This document shows positions 39,037-49,177 of a stretch of DNA of 64,000 nucleotides, one piece after another. The notes beneath the pieces are model-generated. The model saw nothing but the letters and a program-made list of their open reading frames with translations. It was not told the DNA's origin and made no database searches. Made by a program: the position numbers and the translations under genes. This stretch comes from an uncultured Lachnospiraceae bacterium. Lineage in GTDB: Bacteria > Bacillota > Clostridia > Lachnospirales > Lachnospiraceae. Positions within the stretch are counted from its first letter, which is position 1. Each line of letters opens with the position of its first letter. Location: NCBI GenBank assembly GCA_902793995.1, contig CADBFP010000004.1:1-64000 (forward strand). The letters are read 5' to 3'.

Positions 39037-40158
39037 ATGGCTGCTTATGTGCTGAAACGAATCATGCGCCGGCCCTGGAACTCTCTGGCGGGCCTGGTGG
39101 TGGCAGGGATTTTCTGCTTTGTGCTTTGCTATCTGGCGGGATACCGCCGGGAGCTGGAGGAGCATTTGGCGGAGGTGAAGGATCAATACGAAATCCTGTG
39201 CGTGGTGACAGACAGCCGGGGGGTTCAGTCGGAGAAGCTGAATCTGGCTCCCCGCTTTGAGAAATTTGTACGGGATGAAGAAAAAGGCCTGGGGAAATAT
39301 GTGAAGGAAGTCCGCATGGTGATGGAAATGCCCCTGGAAAGCGATCTGGGCATCGGCATGCTGATTGCTGCGTCCTCCCAGAAAGCTTGCCGCAAGACCA
39401 ACCCGGCTTTGGGGGGCAGCTGCGATTATACCGTCGAGGATTTCTTCGGCAGTTCGGAGGATATCTGCCTGGTGCCGGAGGAATTATATGAGGCACTGAA
39501 GGATATGGAAATTGGGGCCAGGGTAAGTGTGCCGACCGTTACGGGCCAGGAGGAATTCGTGGACCGCAGTTACAAGGTGGTGGGCCGCTACAAGGGCAGC
39601 GAGGCGGATATCATCGTGCCCATGGGGGCTACGGCCCCTCTGCGGGGGTCCGGGGGCGACGCCCGGACGGATTCGCTCACATTTGTGCTGGCGGATAATA
39701 CGAAAGCTGAAGAAATGATGGAAAAGGCCATGGAGGTCTTTACGGTAGTGGATCTGAATTCCTATTCCAGCCGGCCGGCCCTGACGGTACAGGACAGGCA
39801 GTACAAGGCTACAGTGGCGGAGCTGCAGCAAAATATCGGGAGAAGCAATTACCTCGTCCCCATCAGTGTGCTTTTAAGTCTGGCGGCGGGTTTTATGATC
39901 GGTTTTCTGTCGGTAAGAGGAGAGACCCGGACCTACGCCCTGATGCGGACCCTGGGGGTCAGGGGGCCTCATTTGATCGGCATGGTGCTGGGAGAGCAGG
40001 TGTTGCTGCCGGCTTTGAGTGCTTTGGCCGTGGGGATTCTGACGCGGCAGCCCCTGACGGCGCTTCTGTATTTTGCCTGTCACCTCATCGGCTGTTTTCT
40101 GGCCGTTCTGCGGCCTGCTCTGGCAACCCCTACAAAACTGCTGCGGGTACAGGAATAA
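39037..40158 (+). CDS. FtsX-like ABC transporter permease (small partner)
   Basis: The 373-residue protein has an N-terminal helix (about 15-35), an external domain and three C-terminal helices. The coupling motif is Y-A-L-M-R-T-L-G-V-R-G. The C-terminus P-T-K-L-L-R-V-Q-E is typical. It likely forms a heterodimer with the 37078 product. Its stop codon abuts that of the convergent surE gene, with no terminator between. Confidence 0.82.
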   Translation: MAAYVLKRIMRRPWNSLAGLVVAGIFCFVLCYLAGYRRELEEHLAEVKDQYEILCVVTDSRGVQSEKLNLAPRFEKFVRDEEKGLGKYVKEVRMVMEMPLESDLGIGMLIAASSQKACRKTNPALGGSCDYTVEDFFGSSEDICLVPEELYEALKDMEIGARVSVPTVTGQEEFVDRSYKVVGRYKGSEADIIVPMGATAPLRGSGGDARTDSLTFVLADNTKAEEMMEKAMEVFTVVDLNSYSSRPALTVQDRQYKATVAELQQNIGRSNYLVPISVLLSLAAGFMIGFLSVRGETRTYALMRTLGVRGPHLIGMVLGEQVLLPALSALAVGILTRQPLTALLYFACHLIGCFLAVLRPALATPTKLLRVQE

Positions 40159-40890
40159 TTATTTCCGTACCCGCTGTACCATCTTCTGATAGGCCGCCTC
40201 ATCTGTCCGGACCACGGACAGAGGCGTGATGGAGATATGGCCGTATAAAACCACATCCAGATCTTTCTCCGGGTCAAAACTGCCGTCATGGACGGAAAAG
40301 CCCCTGGCTTTCACCAGATTGTTTCCCTGATCATCGTAATCGTCTTTAAAATAGGGCCCTCCCTGGCGGGTGATATAAATATCTCCCTCCTCCGGGGGAA
40401 TATTGACATTGAGGAGCGGGCAGATATCCAAAAGCCGGTGTGTCCGGATATAATCCCAGACCCGGTCCAGATTGCGCCCGGCCGCTTCAAATCCGTCCGG
40501 CCAGGTGGAAAAAGCAATGGCGGGCCAGCCGCAGTAGGCTGCTTCAAAAATGGCGGCGCAGGTGCCGGAATAGGCGATATCCGCCCCCATATTGAAACCC
40601 CGGTTGATGCCGGAAAGCACCAGATCATAATCTTCCTTCAGCACCTTTTGAGCTACCCGCACGCAGTCCGCCGGGGTGGAATCCACGCTGAGGGCTTTAA
40701 CCCCCGGCAGAAAGCCTTGGGGCACCACGCTGAAGGCGGCATGAATATTGATACTGTGGCTTTTGGCGCTTTGCTGGGTTTTGGGGGCCACAACGGTGAC
40801 ATCCCCCAGTTTTTTGGCCCAGCGGGCCAGCACCTTAATGCCTTCCGCTTCGATGCCGTCGTCGTTTACCACTAAGATTTTCATAGCCAT
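40159..40890 (-). CDS. surE: 5'-nucleotidase SurE
   Basis: The 243-residue protein has the SurE metal site: V-N-D-D-G-I near the N-terminus, P-x3-Q-S-A-K-S-H near 40, V-L-S-G-I-N-R-G-F-N-M-G near 92 and Y-S-G-T-C-A-A-I-F-E-A. These are the acidic, Ser and Asn ligands of SurE phosphatases, which hydrolyse nucleoside monophosphates. Length is normal. The start overlaps the end of the upstream DHH gene, so they are co-translated. Confidence 0.95.
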   Translation of the reverse strand: MAMKILVVNDDGIEAEGIKVLARWAKKLGDVTVVAPKTQQSAKSHSINIHAAFSVVPQGFLPGVKALSVDSTPADCVRVAQKVLKEDYDLVLSGINRGFNMGADIAYSGTCAAIFEAAYCGWPAIAFSTWPDGFEAAGRNLDRVWDYIRTHRLLDICPLLNVNIPPEEGDIYITRQGGPYFKDDYDDQGNNLVKARGFSVHDGSFDPEKDLDVVLYGHISITPLSVVRTDEAAYQKMVQRVRK

Positions 40891-41864
40891 CCCTCATGTG
40901 TGGCTTTGTATTCTCCCAGCTGAGCGTCCGCCTCCGCCACCATTTTCAGGGCTTCCTCCCAGCTGTGGACCGTAGCGCCGCTGGCCCGGTCGTGGCCGCC
41001 GCCTCCGTAACGGGCTGCCAGAGGCTGCACCTCGGTAAAACGGGAGCGGAGCCGCACCCGGATGGAGCCGTCTCCATTGTCGATAAAGGCCAGCCAGATG
41101 AGGCAGCCCTTGATGGAATCCATCAGGCCGATGGTATTGGAAGCGGCCTCCCGGCTTAAGCCGAAACGTTCCTGCATCTCCCGGGTGACAAACAAATAGG
41201 CCACCCCGTTTTCCGTGCGCTCCATATGTTCGTAAACATAGGCCTCGTATTTGAAGAATTCGTAATCCTCCATATACAGCCGGGCAAATAGGCTTTCCGT
41301 ATCAATGCCCTGATCCAGCAGCACCGCCGCCAGCCGCAGGGTATCCCCCGTGACAGAGGGGAAGCGGAAACGGCCGGAATCCGTCACCATGCCGGTGTAA
41401 AGGGCGGTGGCGGCCTCGGGGGTGAGAATCAATTCGTCCTTAAAGCTCACATAAAAATCCACAATCATTTCGCAGATTGAAGAGCGTCCCTCTTCGATCC
41501 AGCAGATGTCTCCGTAGGGGAGATCGTTGGCCGGGTGATGATCGATTTTAATCACCTCCGCCGCCAGATGGATTTTCCCGTTGGCAATCCGGTCTTTTGT
41601 ACCGGTATCCAGCACGATCACCAGAGCCCCTTCATAAAAGCTGTCCGGCGGGGTCTCATCCTCCGGTCCCAGAAAGGCCAGTTCCTCCGAGCGGTCTTCG
41701 CTGAGGAGGCGGATATCCTTTTCCGGAAAGCTGGCCCGGAGAATGCCCGCCAGGCCCCGGGTGGAACCCAGGGCATCCCCGTCGGGGCGCTGATGGCGGG
41801 TGATGATGATTTTATCGTAGCTTTTGATGGTGTTTAAAATATTCTTTTTGATGGCTTCATTCAT
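40881..41864 (-). CDS. DHH/DHHA1 phosphoesterase, NrnA-like (second of two)
   Basis: The 327-residue protein has R-P-D-G-D-A-L-G-S, V-L-D-T-G, I-D-H-H-P and V-T-D-S-G-R-F, the metal-binding motifs of the DHH domain, and G-G-G-G-H-D-R-A-S-G of DHHA1. NrnA-type enzymes degrade nanoRNA, pAp and c-di-nucleotide products such as pGpG or pApA. AAGGAG lies 8 bases before the ATG. It overlaps the neighbouring DHH gene by 8 bases and surE by 10, a nucleotide-turnover operon. Confidence 0.9.
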   Translation of the reverse strand: MNEAIKKNILNTIKSYDKIIITRHQRPDGDALGSTRGLAGILRASFPEKDIRLLSEDRSEELAFLGPEDETPPDSFYEGALVIVLDTGTKDRIANGKIHLAAEVIKIDHHPANDLPYGDICWIEEGRSSICEMIVDFYVSFKDELILTPEAATALYTGMVTDSGRFRFPSVTGDTLRLAAVLLDQGIDTESLFARLYMEDYEFFKYEAYVYEHMERTENGVAYLFVTREMQERFGLSREAASNTIGLMDSIKGCLIWLAFIDNGDGSIRVRLRSRFTEVQPLAARYGGGGHDRASGATVHSWEEALKMVAEADAQLGEYKATHEGWL

Positions 41865-42810
41865 GATGCTGCTCCTTTAAGGCGTCCAAATCTTTTAACA
41901 TGGCGTCCGCTTCTTCCCAGCTCTTCAGGGTGGCGCCGCAGGCCTTGGCATGGCCGCCGCCGCCGTATTTCACCGCAATGGGCTGGACCGTAAGATCCGA
42001 AGAGCGCAGCTCCGCATAAATGCCTGCCGGCGCCTCCGTGAAATTGGCCCAGATATCCACCCCTTTCAGATCCGCCATGACCCCTACCATGCCCCGGGAA
42101 ACCTCAAAGAGATCCATTTCCAGCTGCCGGATTTCCTCGGCGCTGTTTTTCAAATAGGCCACGCCCCCGGGGGTAAACTGAATCTTTCCGGTGAAATAAG
42201 CCCGCTGCTTTACCTGCTCCAGGCTGTTGGCATAAAGATTCCGGTAAAGGCTGTTGGTATCGATACCCTGCTCCAGCAGCGCTGCCGCCAGCCGGAGGGT
42301 CCGGGGGGTGGTGGCATCATAGCGGAAACGGCCGGAATCCGTCACCATCCCCATATAAAGAGGCAGGGCGGAGCGGGGGGATAGGGCCAGGCCGCAGCTT
42401 AAGGCAAAATCCGTCAGCAGGCCGCAGGTGCTTTCGAAGCTGCTGTCGGAAATATCCACCTGGGCGATGGTCTCCTGGAAGAGATGGTGGTCAAAGCGCA
42501 GGGTAGCCCCCGCCGTCCGCCAGCGTTCATCCGCTATAAGGGCGGGGCCGCCGCAATCTAAAATAATGCAAAGAGATTGAGGAAACAGGCTGTCCGGCAC
42601 GTCTTCCGGCTGAGAATCCGGCAGGAAATCGAAGCGGGCGGCGCTGTCCCCCACGGTGAAAAACCGCTTTTCCGGGAAGTTGTCCCGCAGCAGTTCCTTC
42701 AGCCCCGTCTGGGCGCCGATGGCGTCTCCGTCCGGCATGGCGTGGCGCTGCAGTATAATGGAATCCCAGCTCCGGATCAGAGCCAGAGCCAGCTGGTATA
42801 AGCTGTGCAT
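41857..42810 (-). CDS. DHH/DHHA1 phosphoesterase, NrnA-like (first of two)
   Basis: The product is a paralogue of the neighbouring DHH protein, with M-P-D-G-D-A-I-G-A, I-L-D-C-G, F-D-H-H, V-T-D-S-G-R-F and G-G-G-G-H-A-K-A-C-G. All metal ligands seem present. I place the start at ATG 42810 (317 residues), because the in-frame TTG at 42861 lies upstream of the -10 box at 42850-42855. The distance from GGAG to the ATG is long (15 bases), so the start is uncertain. Two NrnA-like enzymes in one operon may divide substrates by chain length. Confidence 0.85.
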   Translation of the reverse strand: MHSLYQLALALIRSWDSIILQRHAMPDGDAIGAQTGLKELLRDNFPEKRFFTVGDSAARFDFLPDSQPEDVPDSLFPQSLCIILDCGGPALIADERWRTAGATLRFDHHLFQETIAQVDISDSSFESTCGLLTDFALSCGLALSPRSALPLYMGMVTDSGRFRYDATTPRTLRLAAALLEQGIDTNSLYRNLYANSLEQVKQRAYFTGKIQFTPGGVAYLKNSAEEIRQLEMDLFEVSRGMVGVMADLKGVDIWANFTEAPAGIYAELRSSDLTVQPIAVKYGGGGHAKACGATLKSWEEADAMLKDLDALKEQHHE

Positions 42811-42849
42811 CAGGATAAAATGGTGCTCCTTTAAGTTTTTAGCCCGTTT

Positions 42850-42858
42850 ATTATAGCA
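42850..42858 (-). promoter_or_regulatory. Extended -10 promoter of the DHH-DHH-surE operon
   Basis: On the minus strand TATAAT (42850-42855) is preceded by TGC, an extended -10. No good -35 is visible. Confidence 0.5.
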
Positions 42859-42969
42859 CAAGCCGGCGGATTTGGGTAGGCAAAAGGATTAAATTATGAT
42901 ACAATACATTGTTAAGTCCGGTCCGCAGTGCGGTTCGGTGCAGGCAACATCCGGAAAACGAGGTCTCTA

Positions 42970-45696
42970 ATGTTACAAATACAGAATATACTGAAGCAAT
43001 ACCGCAGCGGGGATGTTTTGACCCGGGCCCTGGACGGGGTCAATCTGAATCTGCGGGATAACGAATTCGTGGCGGTCCTGGGTCCTTCCGGCTCCGGAAA
43101 AACCACCCTGCTGAATATCATCGGGGGGCTGGATCGTTATGATGACGGGGATATGATTATAGGCGGCGTCTCCACCAAGCATTATAAGGACCGGGACTGG
43201 GATACCTACCGGAACCATACCATCGGCTTTGTGTTCCAAAGCTACAACCTGATCCCCCACCAGAGCGTGCTGGCCAATGTGGAACTGGCTCTGACCATCG
43301 GAGGCATTTCCAAAGGGGAGCGGCGCCGCCGGGCCCAGACGGCCCTGGAGGCGGTGGGGCTGGGAGACCAGCTGAAAAAGAAACCCTCCCAGCTTTCCGG
43401 GGGCCAGATGCAGCGGGTAGCCATTGCCCGGGCCTTGGTGGGAGACCCGAAAATCCTGCTGGCGGACGAACCTACCGGCGCTCTGGATTCCGTTACCAGC
43501 GTCCAGGTGATGGAGCTGTTAAAGGAGGTGGCCAAGGATCGGCTGGTGGTGATGGTGACCCATAACCCGGAACTGGCGGAGCGCTATGCCACCCGGATTG
43601 TGAACCTGAAGGACGGCCGGGTGGTGGGGGACTCCCATCCCTATGAAGCGAAGGAAGCACCGGTTCTGCCGGAGAAGGCCCCCCGGCAGAAGAAGGCATC
43701 CATGAGCTGGCTCACATCCCTGTCCTTATCCTTCAGCAACCTCAGAACCAAACTGGGCCGCACCCTGCTGACGGCCTTTGCCGGCTCCATCGGCATTATC
43801 GGAATCGCTTTGATTTTGTCCCTCTCCACCGGGGCGGACCAGTATATCCAGGACATCCAGCGGAATACCATGACCTCCTATCCCATCATGATAGAAGAGC
43901 AGACCCTGGACCTTTCTTCCTGGGTGGATATTGCCCAGAATCAGCAGAACCGCCGGCTGAACGGGCCGGAGCATCCCCTGGACGGGATTTATTCCGACAA
44001 CACCTGGCTGGATATGCGCGCCAATATGCAGGGCAGCATCACGGAAAACAACCTGACCCGCTTTAAGGAATACCTGAATGACCCCGCCTCGCCCATCCAT
44101 GCCCATCTGGGCAGCAACGGCGTGGTGTACAGCTACAACACGGCCTTTAATGTGTATGTCAAAGACCCTGCCGGGGAAGTGATCAACACTGACGATTTAT
44201 CCATGCGGCGCACCAATCCCTTCTTCAGCGGCATGAGCATGGGCCGGGGCTCCGACCTCACCGGGGATACCTCCCACAGCTTTTTCGGCGAGATGCTGCC
44301 GGATGCGGCCACCGGGCTGGTGAATGAAACCGTGAAGAAGAATTACGAGCTGCTGCTGGGAAATTGGCCAGCGGCTTACGACGAAGTGGTGCTGATCATC
44401 AATAAGGACAACGAAATTTCCCTCCGGACCCTTTATGCCCTGGGCTATCTGCCGGCGGAGGAGTACCGCAGCATCATGGAAAAGCTGGACAAGGGAGAAA
44501 AGGTGGAGGCGCCTCAGACCCGCCTCAGTTATGAGGATATGATGAAGCAGCCTCTGACCCTGGTGCCGGCAGCGGATCTGTACGAGGAGCAGGCAGACGG
44601 CATCTGGCATTTCATCGGCCGGGACCAGCTGGCGGTGGAGGGGGCCCTAAGCCGGGGGATTTCCCTGAAAATCACCGGTATTATCCGGGGCAATGACGAC
44701 GGCATGGCGGCTCTTTTGCAAAATACCATCGGCTATACCAAGCTGCTGACGGATCATTTGGTGAAGCGGGCGGAGGAGGCTCCCATTATCAAGGCCCAGC
44801 AGGCCTCTCCCGGTATCAATGTGCTGAGCGGCCTTTCCTTTGCTCCGTCGGATGACGCCGCCAAAGCGGAGGATGTCAAGGCCTACCTTAAAGCCTTAAG
44901 CCTTTCGGAAAAAGCCCTCTTTTATATGAACCTGCTGCGGAGCAGCGGAGCGGACGAGGCGACCCTGGCTCAGCTGCAGACCCTGGGAGAGGCGGGGATG
45001 GCCGCCGCCCTGGAGCAGGCCTTAGAGACCAGCATCCCCCAGGAAACCCTGGTGATGCTGTACGATACCTTAATTCCCGCCGGCAGTCTGGAGGACAATC
45101 TGAAGGCCTTCGGCCTCATCAGCCTGGACGCTCCCAGCCGCATCAATCTGTACTGCGACTCCTTTGAAGCCAAGGAGCAGGTGGCGGATGATATTGCCCG
45201 CTACAATGAAAGCGTCAAGGAAGAGGACAGAATTACCTATACGGATTATGTGGGGCTTTTGATGAGCTCCATCACCCAGATCATTGATGTGATTTCCGTG
45301 GTGCTCATTGCCTTCGTGGCCGTGAGCCTGGTGGTGAGCTCTATTATGATCGGGATTATCACCTATATCTCCGTGCTGGAGCGGACCAAGGAAATCGGCG
45401 TGCTCCGCTCTTTAGGGGCCTCCAAACGGAATATTGCGGAGGTCTTTAATGCGGAGACCCTGATTATCGGCTTTATCAGCGGGGTGATGGGGATTTTGAT
45501 CGCCCAGCTGATCCTGATTCCCGGAAACAGCATTATTTATCATTTGACCAAGGACGAAAATGTCCGGGCCTTTGTCCGGCCTCACCACGCCCTGATTCTG
45601 ATCGGTCTCAGCACCCTGCTGACTTTGATCGGCGGGCTGATTCCTTCGAAGAAGGCGGCGGGCCGGGATCCGGTGGTGGCCCTGCGGACGGAGTAA
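42970..45696 (+). CDS. MacB-like ABC exporter: ATPase fused to FtsX-type permease
   Basis: The start ATG 42970 gives 908 residues. Residues 1-225 are a LolD/MacB-type ATPase: Walker [10 protein letters not shown]-loop V-F-Q-S-Y-N-L, signature L-S-G-G-Q-M-Q-R, Walker [11 protein letters not shown] and switch H in M-V-T-H-N. Membrane helix 1 is near 265-285, then a very large external domain (about 290-770), then three helices (about 775-905) with the coupling motif [13 protein letters not shown]. Such fused exporters move lipoproteins, peptides or cell-wall factors. The hydrolase and glycosyltransferase genes follow closely. Confidence 0.92.
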   Translation: MLQIQNILKQYRSGDVLTRALDGVNLNLRDNEFVAVLGPSGSGKTTLLNIIGGLDRYDDGDMIIGGVSTKHYKDRDWDTYRNHTIGFVFQSYNLIPHQSVLANVELALTIGGISKGERRRRAQTALEAVGLGDQLKKKPSQLSGGQMQRVAIARALVGDPKILLADEPTGALDSVTSVQVMELLKEVAKDRLVVMVTHNPELAERYATRIVNLKDGRVVGDSHPYEAKEAPVLPEKAPRQKKASMSWLTSLSLSFSNLRTKLGRTLLTAFAGSIGIIGIALILSLSTGADQYIQDIQRNTMTSYPIMIEEQTLDLSSWVDIAQNQQNRRLNGPEHPLDGIYSDNTWLDMRANMQGSITENNLTRFKEYLNDPASPIHAHLGSNGVVYSYNTAFNVYVKDPAGEVINTDDLSMRRTNPFFSGMSMGRGSDLTGDTSHSFFGEMLPDAATGLVNETVKKNYELLLGNWPAAYDEVVLIINKDNEISLRTLYALGYLPAEEYRSIMEKLDKGEKVEAPQTRLSYEDMMKQPLTLVPAADLYEEQADGIWHFIGRDQLAVEGALSRGISLKITGIIRGNDDGMAALLQNTIGYTKLLTDHLVKRAEEAPIIKAQQASPGINVLSGLSFAPSDDAAKAEDVKAYLKALSLSEKALFYMNLLRSSGADEATLAQLQTLGEAGMAAALEQALETSIPQETLVMLYDTLIPAGSLEDNLKAFGLISLDAPSRINLYCDSFEAKEQVADDIARYNESVKEEDRITYTDYVGLLMSSITQIIDVISVVLIAFVAVSLVVSSIMIGIITYISVLERTKEIGVLRSLGASKRNIAEVFNAETLIIGFISGVMGILIAQLILIPGNSIIYHLTKDENVRAFVRPHHALILIGLSTLLTLIGGLIPSKKAAGRDPVVALRTE

Positions 45697-45701
45697 AAGG
45701 A

Positions 45702-46976
45702 ATGAAGCGAAAAGGGACAGGCTTTTTAATAGCTTTGATATGGCTGCTGGCGGGCCTTACCGCCTGCCGGCAGGGAGAAAGCGGCACCCTGCCGCTGCTG
45801 ACAAGCGTTACGGGGGATGCCCTGCCTTCCCAGTCGGAAACGGCGCCGCCCCAAACGGCGCCACCCCAAACCCCGGCGGCGGAAACCGTGGCAAGTGCCG
45901 AAACGCCGGCGGCGGCCGAAACGGAGACAGTGGCGGAGACTCTGCCGGAAACAGAGGAAACAAGTTCGATCCTTCAAACGGAAAAAAGCAGCCGCGTTCC
46001 GGCCGCTACCCGGGGCACTCAAGTCCCTCCGTCCACGGACTGCAACACGGAGGAGATTCCTGTCACAGAGGCTCCGCCGGAGGGTCCGGATTATACCCGG
46101 GAGGAAAACTGGGCATATCTGGGGACGGAAGAGGACAAGCCGGTGGATGTGTTCTTCGTGGCGCCGACGGTGATTGATGACGGCGTTTATCTGCGGACGG
46201 AGGAGGGGATTCAGCGGAAGAAAATGATGCTGTCCCTGAACAACCACCGGGGCATTTACGCAGAGCAGGGAGCCTTTTATGCGCCTTACTACCGGCAAAT
46301 GGCTGCGGAAGTCTATACCTGGGCCCCGGAAGAACAGAAACCCTGGCGGGACCAGGCTTTCCAGGATGTAGCCGCCGCTTTTCGGGCCTACCTGGATTTG
46401 TATAACGCAGGCCGCCCCTTTATTCTGGCGGGCTTTTCCCAGGGCGGTGAGCTGATTATCCGGCTGATGATAGAGTTTTTCGACCCGGACACAGAAGAGG
46501 GCCTGGCCCTTTTGGACCGCCTGGTGGCGGTGTATGCCATCGGCGCCGCTTTGCCGGAAAGTACGGTGGCGGCCTACCCCTGGCTTAGGCCTGCGGACAG
46601 CGCCTGGGACACGGGGGTCATCATCAGCTTCGATTGCGAGGCGCCGGGGGTGACGGGGACGGTGCTGCTGCCGGCGGGGAGCCGCTCCCTCAGCATCAAT
46701 CCCTTAAGCTGGAGCCGGGACGGGGACTATGCGGACAAAAGCCTGAATCTGGGGGCTTATTTCCCCGGGATTGATACGGAAGTACCACAGTTTTGCGGCT
46801 GTTATATTGAGCCGGAGCGGGGCGCCCTGGTGGTGCCGGGCATCAATCCGGAACATTTTCCCGTGGATGAGGATGTGCTGCCGCCGGGGAACCTCCATGA
46901 GTACGATTATCAGTTTTTTTACCGGAATCTCCAGGACAATGTAAGACAGCGCGTGGAGGCCTTTTTCCGGCCTTAA
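45702..46976 (+). CDS. Lipoprotein with DUF3089 alpha/beta-hydrolase domain
   Basis: The 424-residue protein has a lipoprotein signal ending L-T-A-C, an acidic Thr/Glu/Pro tether (25-125) and a DUF3089 domain: V-D-V-F-F-V-A-P-T, F-Y-A-P-Y-Y-R-Q, A-F-R-A-Y-L-D-L-Y-N-A-G-R-P-F-I-L-A-G-F-S-Q-G-G. G-F-S-Q-G holds the likely nucleophile Ser. The substrate is unknown; family members are predicted surface esterases. It begins 5 bases after the exporter gene, so both may act on the same envelope component. Confidence 0.85.
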   Translation: MKRKGTGFLIALIWLLAGLTACRQGESGTLPLLTSVTGDALPSQSETAPPQTAPPQTPAAETVASAETPAAAETETVAETLPETEETSSILQTEKSSRVPAATRGTQVPPSTDCNTEEIPVTEAPPEGPDYTREENWAYLGTEEDKPVDVFFVAPTVIDDGVYLRTEEGIQRKKMMLSLNNHRGIYAEQGAFYAPYYRQMAAEVYTWAPEEQKPWRDQAFQDVAAAFRAYLDLYNAGRPFILAGFSQGGELIIRLMIEFFDPDTEEGLALLDRLVAVYAIGAALPESTVAAYPWLRPADSAWDTGVIISFDCEAPGVTGTVLLPAGSRSLSINPLSWSRDGDYADKSLNLGAYFPGIDTEVPQFCGCYIEPERGALVVPGINPEHFPVDEDVLPPGNLHEYDYQFFYRNLQDNVRQRVEAFFRP

Positions 46977-46989
46977 AAAGGAGACGAGA

Positions 46990-48114
46990 ATGATTATCGG
47001 TCAGTTTTCGGAATCCTATCCCCCCACCATAGACGGGGTAGGAGGGGTGGTTCACAATTATTGCAAGGAGCTTAGCCGACGAGGGCATGAATGCGTCCAT
47101 GTGGCGCCGGAAAACAAGGCGGCCGAGGCCACGCCGGAGTACGAACTTATGCTGTACAGGAGCGTGAAGCTCTCTCCCAAAATGCCTTACCGCTATGGGT
47201 TTCCCCAGGTGATGCCGGCCTTCAGAAAGGCAGCCATGGCCCGCTCCTTTGAGATTCTTCATGTCCATACCCCTTTTCTGGCGGGACGCTTTGCCCGGGA
47301 GATTGCCCGTAAACAGGGGATCCCCCTGGTAGCGACGTTTCACAGCAAATACTACGACGATATCTACCGGGCCACCCATTCGAAGGGCCTTTCCCGCTGG
47401 GTGGTGGATGAGATCGTGAAGTTTTACGAATCCTGCGACGAGGTTTGGACCGTGAATGAGCGCACGGCCCTGGTGCTGAAGGAGTATGGCTACAAGGGTC
47501 CCATTGTGGTGATGCAAAACGGAGTGGACCTCTCGGAAGGCGAGATGGAGGGGGATATCCGGGATTTGGGATTAGAAGAGGATGTGCCGAAGCTTTTGTT
47601 TGTGGGGCAGCAGGATTTCAAGAAAGGCACCCGGCAACTTTTGGAAGCCTGCGGCATTCTGCACCGGGAAGGTATGCCTTTCCAGCTGGTGATGGTGGGA
47701 GAAGGCCAGGATCAGATTGCTCTGGCGAAGCAGGCAGGGGCCCTGGGCATCGGCGAGCAGGTGATTTTTACCGGCCGGATATCGGACCGGGGCCGCCTGA
47801 TGTCTATTTACCGGGCCGCCCGGCTTTTCCTTTTCCCGTCGCTGTATGATACCTCCGGCCTGGTGGTGCGGGAGGCGGCCCTGGCCGGCACCCCTTCCCT
47901 GGTGGTGGAGGGCAGCTGTGCCGCAGAGGGCATGGAAGACGGGGTGAACGGCTATCTTTGCGACGGCACGCCCCAGGATATCGCCCGGAAAATCAAGGAA
48001 GCCCTGCCCACAGCGGAGGCGGTGGGGCAGAGGGCCCGCCAGACCATTCCCATTACCTGGGAGCTGATCGGAGGGCATATAGAAGAACGCTACAAAGCCC
48101 TGATACAATCGTGA
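46990..48114 (+). CDS. Family 4 glycosyltransferase
   Basis: The 374-residue protein has a GT-B fold: F-S-E-S-Y-P-P-T-I-D-G-V-G-G-V in the N-terminal domain, H-V-H-T-P-F-L-A-G-R-F-A, V-A-T-F-H-S-K-Y, then N-G-V-D-L, F-V-G-Q-Q-D-F-K-K-G-T and the C-terminal donor motif S-L-Y-D-T-S-G-L-V-V-R-E-A-A (E-x7-E type). It transfers a sugar to a lipid or polysaccharide acceptor. It resembles diacylglycerol glucosyltransferases in layout. It sits in the exporter/hydrolase operon, with GGAG upstream. Confidence 0.9.
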   Translation: MIIGQFSESYPPTIDGVGGVVHNYCKELSRRGHECVHVAPENKAAEATPEYELMLYRSVKLSPKMPYRYGFPQVMPAFRKAAMARSFEILHVHTPFLAGRFAREIARKQGIPLVATFHSKYYDDIYRATHSKGLSRWVVDEIVKFYESCDEVWTVNERTALVLKEYGYKGPIVVMQNGVDLSEGEMEGDIRDLGLEEDVPKLLFVGQQDFKKGTRQLLEACGILHREGMPFQLVMVGEGQDQIALAKQAGALGIGEQVIFTGRISDRGRLMSIYRAARLFLFPSLYDTSGLVVREAALAGTPSLVVEGSCAAEGMEDGVNGYLCDGTPQDIARKIKEALPTAEAVGQRARQTIPITWELIGGHIEERYKALIQS

Positions 48115-48148
48115 GGGGTATATTTCAAACGGAAAGAAGGAAGATAAG

Positions 48149-49177
48149 ATGAAGAAGGTTCTGGGATGGCTATTGTGTTTCGTCCTGTTGACGGTGCTGC
48201 TGACTGCCTGCGGAGGCGGCGCAGATGGCCGGACCACCACGGAGGCCACGGCCCGGCCGGCGGAAAAAACCGCTCTGCGGCTGGGGCTTCTGGCCGGTCC
48301 CACCGGCATGGGAGGCGCCAGGCTGCTGCAGGAAGCGGCAGAGGGAAAAACGGTGAATGCGTATCAGCATACGATTTTCAATGCGCCGGACGAGGTGACG
48401 GCGAAGCTCATCAGCGGGGAACTGGATATAGCGGCGGTGCCCACCAATCTGGCGGCGGTGCTGTATAAAAAGACCCAGGGCGGGATTCAGCTTCTGGCCC
48501 TGAATACCTTAGGGGTGCTGCATCTGGTAAGAGCCGAGGGAGAAAGTATCACTTCCCTGGAGGATCTGAAGGGGAAGACCATTTACTCCTCCGGCCAGGC
48601 AGCGGTGCCGGAATATGTGCTGGATTATATTTTGGACAGCTACGGCTTAAAGGACCAGGTGACGGTAGTTTATGAAGCGGAGCATGATGCGGTGATTGCG
48701 GCCCTGGCTGCGGGAAAGGCCAAATGGGCGGTCCTGCCGGAACCCAAGGTGACGGCGGCTTTGAGCCAGGTTTCCGGGCTGGCCAAGGCCCTGGATTTGA
48801 CGGAGGAATGGAACAAGGCGGTGGAAAAGCGGGGCGGTGAAAAGGCCGTGCTGTCCATGGGCTGCGTGGTGGTGCGGAAAGAGACGGCCCAGGCTCATCC
48901 CGAGGCGGTGGAGGCCTTCCTGAAGGAGTATCAGGCTTCTATCGAATATATGAAGGATCCCGCCAATCTGGATGCCGCCGCCGGTCTGTGCGAGCGCTTC
49001 GGCATCATTCCCAAGGCGCCGGTGGCAAAAAAGGCTTTGCCGGGGAGCAATCTCTGTTTTGTGGCCGGGGCTGAGATGAAGGCCCAGATCGCTCCTTTTT
49101 ATCAAATTCTCTTTGACTATAACCCGGCTTCCGTAGGCGGCGCCCTGCCGGAGGACGCCTTCTATTATGGCAAATAA
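48149..49177 (+). CDS. NitT/TauT-type ABC substrate-binding lipoprotein
   Basis: The 342-residue protein has a lipoprotein signal (L-L-T-A-C near 21) and a type 2 binding fold like those of ThiY/SsuA/NMT1 relatives: L-R-L-G-L-L-A-G-P-T-G-M-G, K-L-I-S-G-E-L-D-I-A-A-V-P-T-N-L-A, S-L-E-D-L-K-G-K-T-I-Y, and A-L-A-A-G-K-A-K-W-A-V-L-P-E-P. The substrate is unknown; the operon carries diaminopropionate ammonia-lyase, so an amino acid-like solute is possible. The permease gene overlaps its end by 11 bases. Confidence 0.88.
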   Translation: MKKVLGWLLCFVLLTVLLTACGGGADGRTTTEATARPAEKTALRLGLLAGPTGMGGARLLQEAAEGKTVNAYQHTIFNAPDEVTAKLISGELDIAAVPTNLAAVLYKKTQGGIQLLALNTLGVLHLVRAEGESITSLEDLKGKTIYSSGQAAVPEYVLDYILDSYGLKDQVTVVYEAEHDAVIAALAAGKAKWAVLPEPKVTAALSQVSGLAKALDLTEEWNKAVEKRGGEKAVLSMGCVVVRKETAQAHPEAVEAFLKEYQASIEYMKDPANLDAAAGLCERFGIIPKAPVAKKALPGSNLCFVAGAEMKAQIAPFYQILFDYNPASVGGALPEDAFYYGK

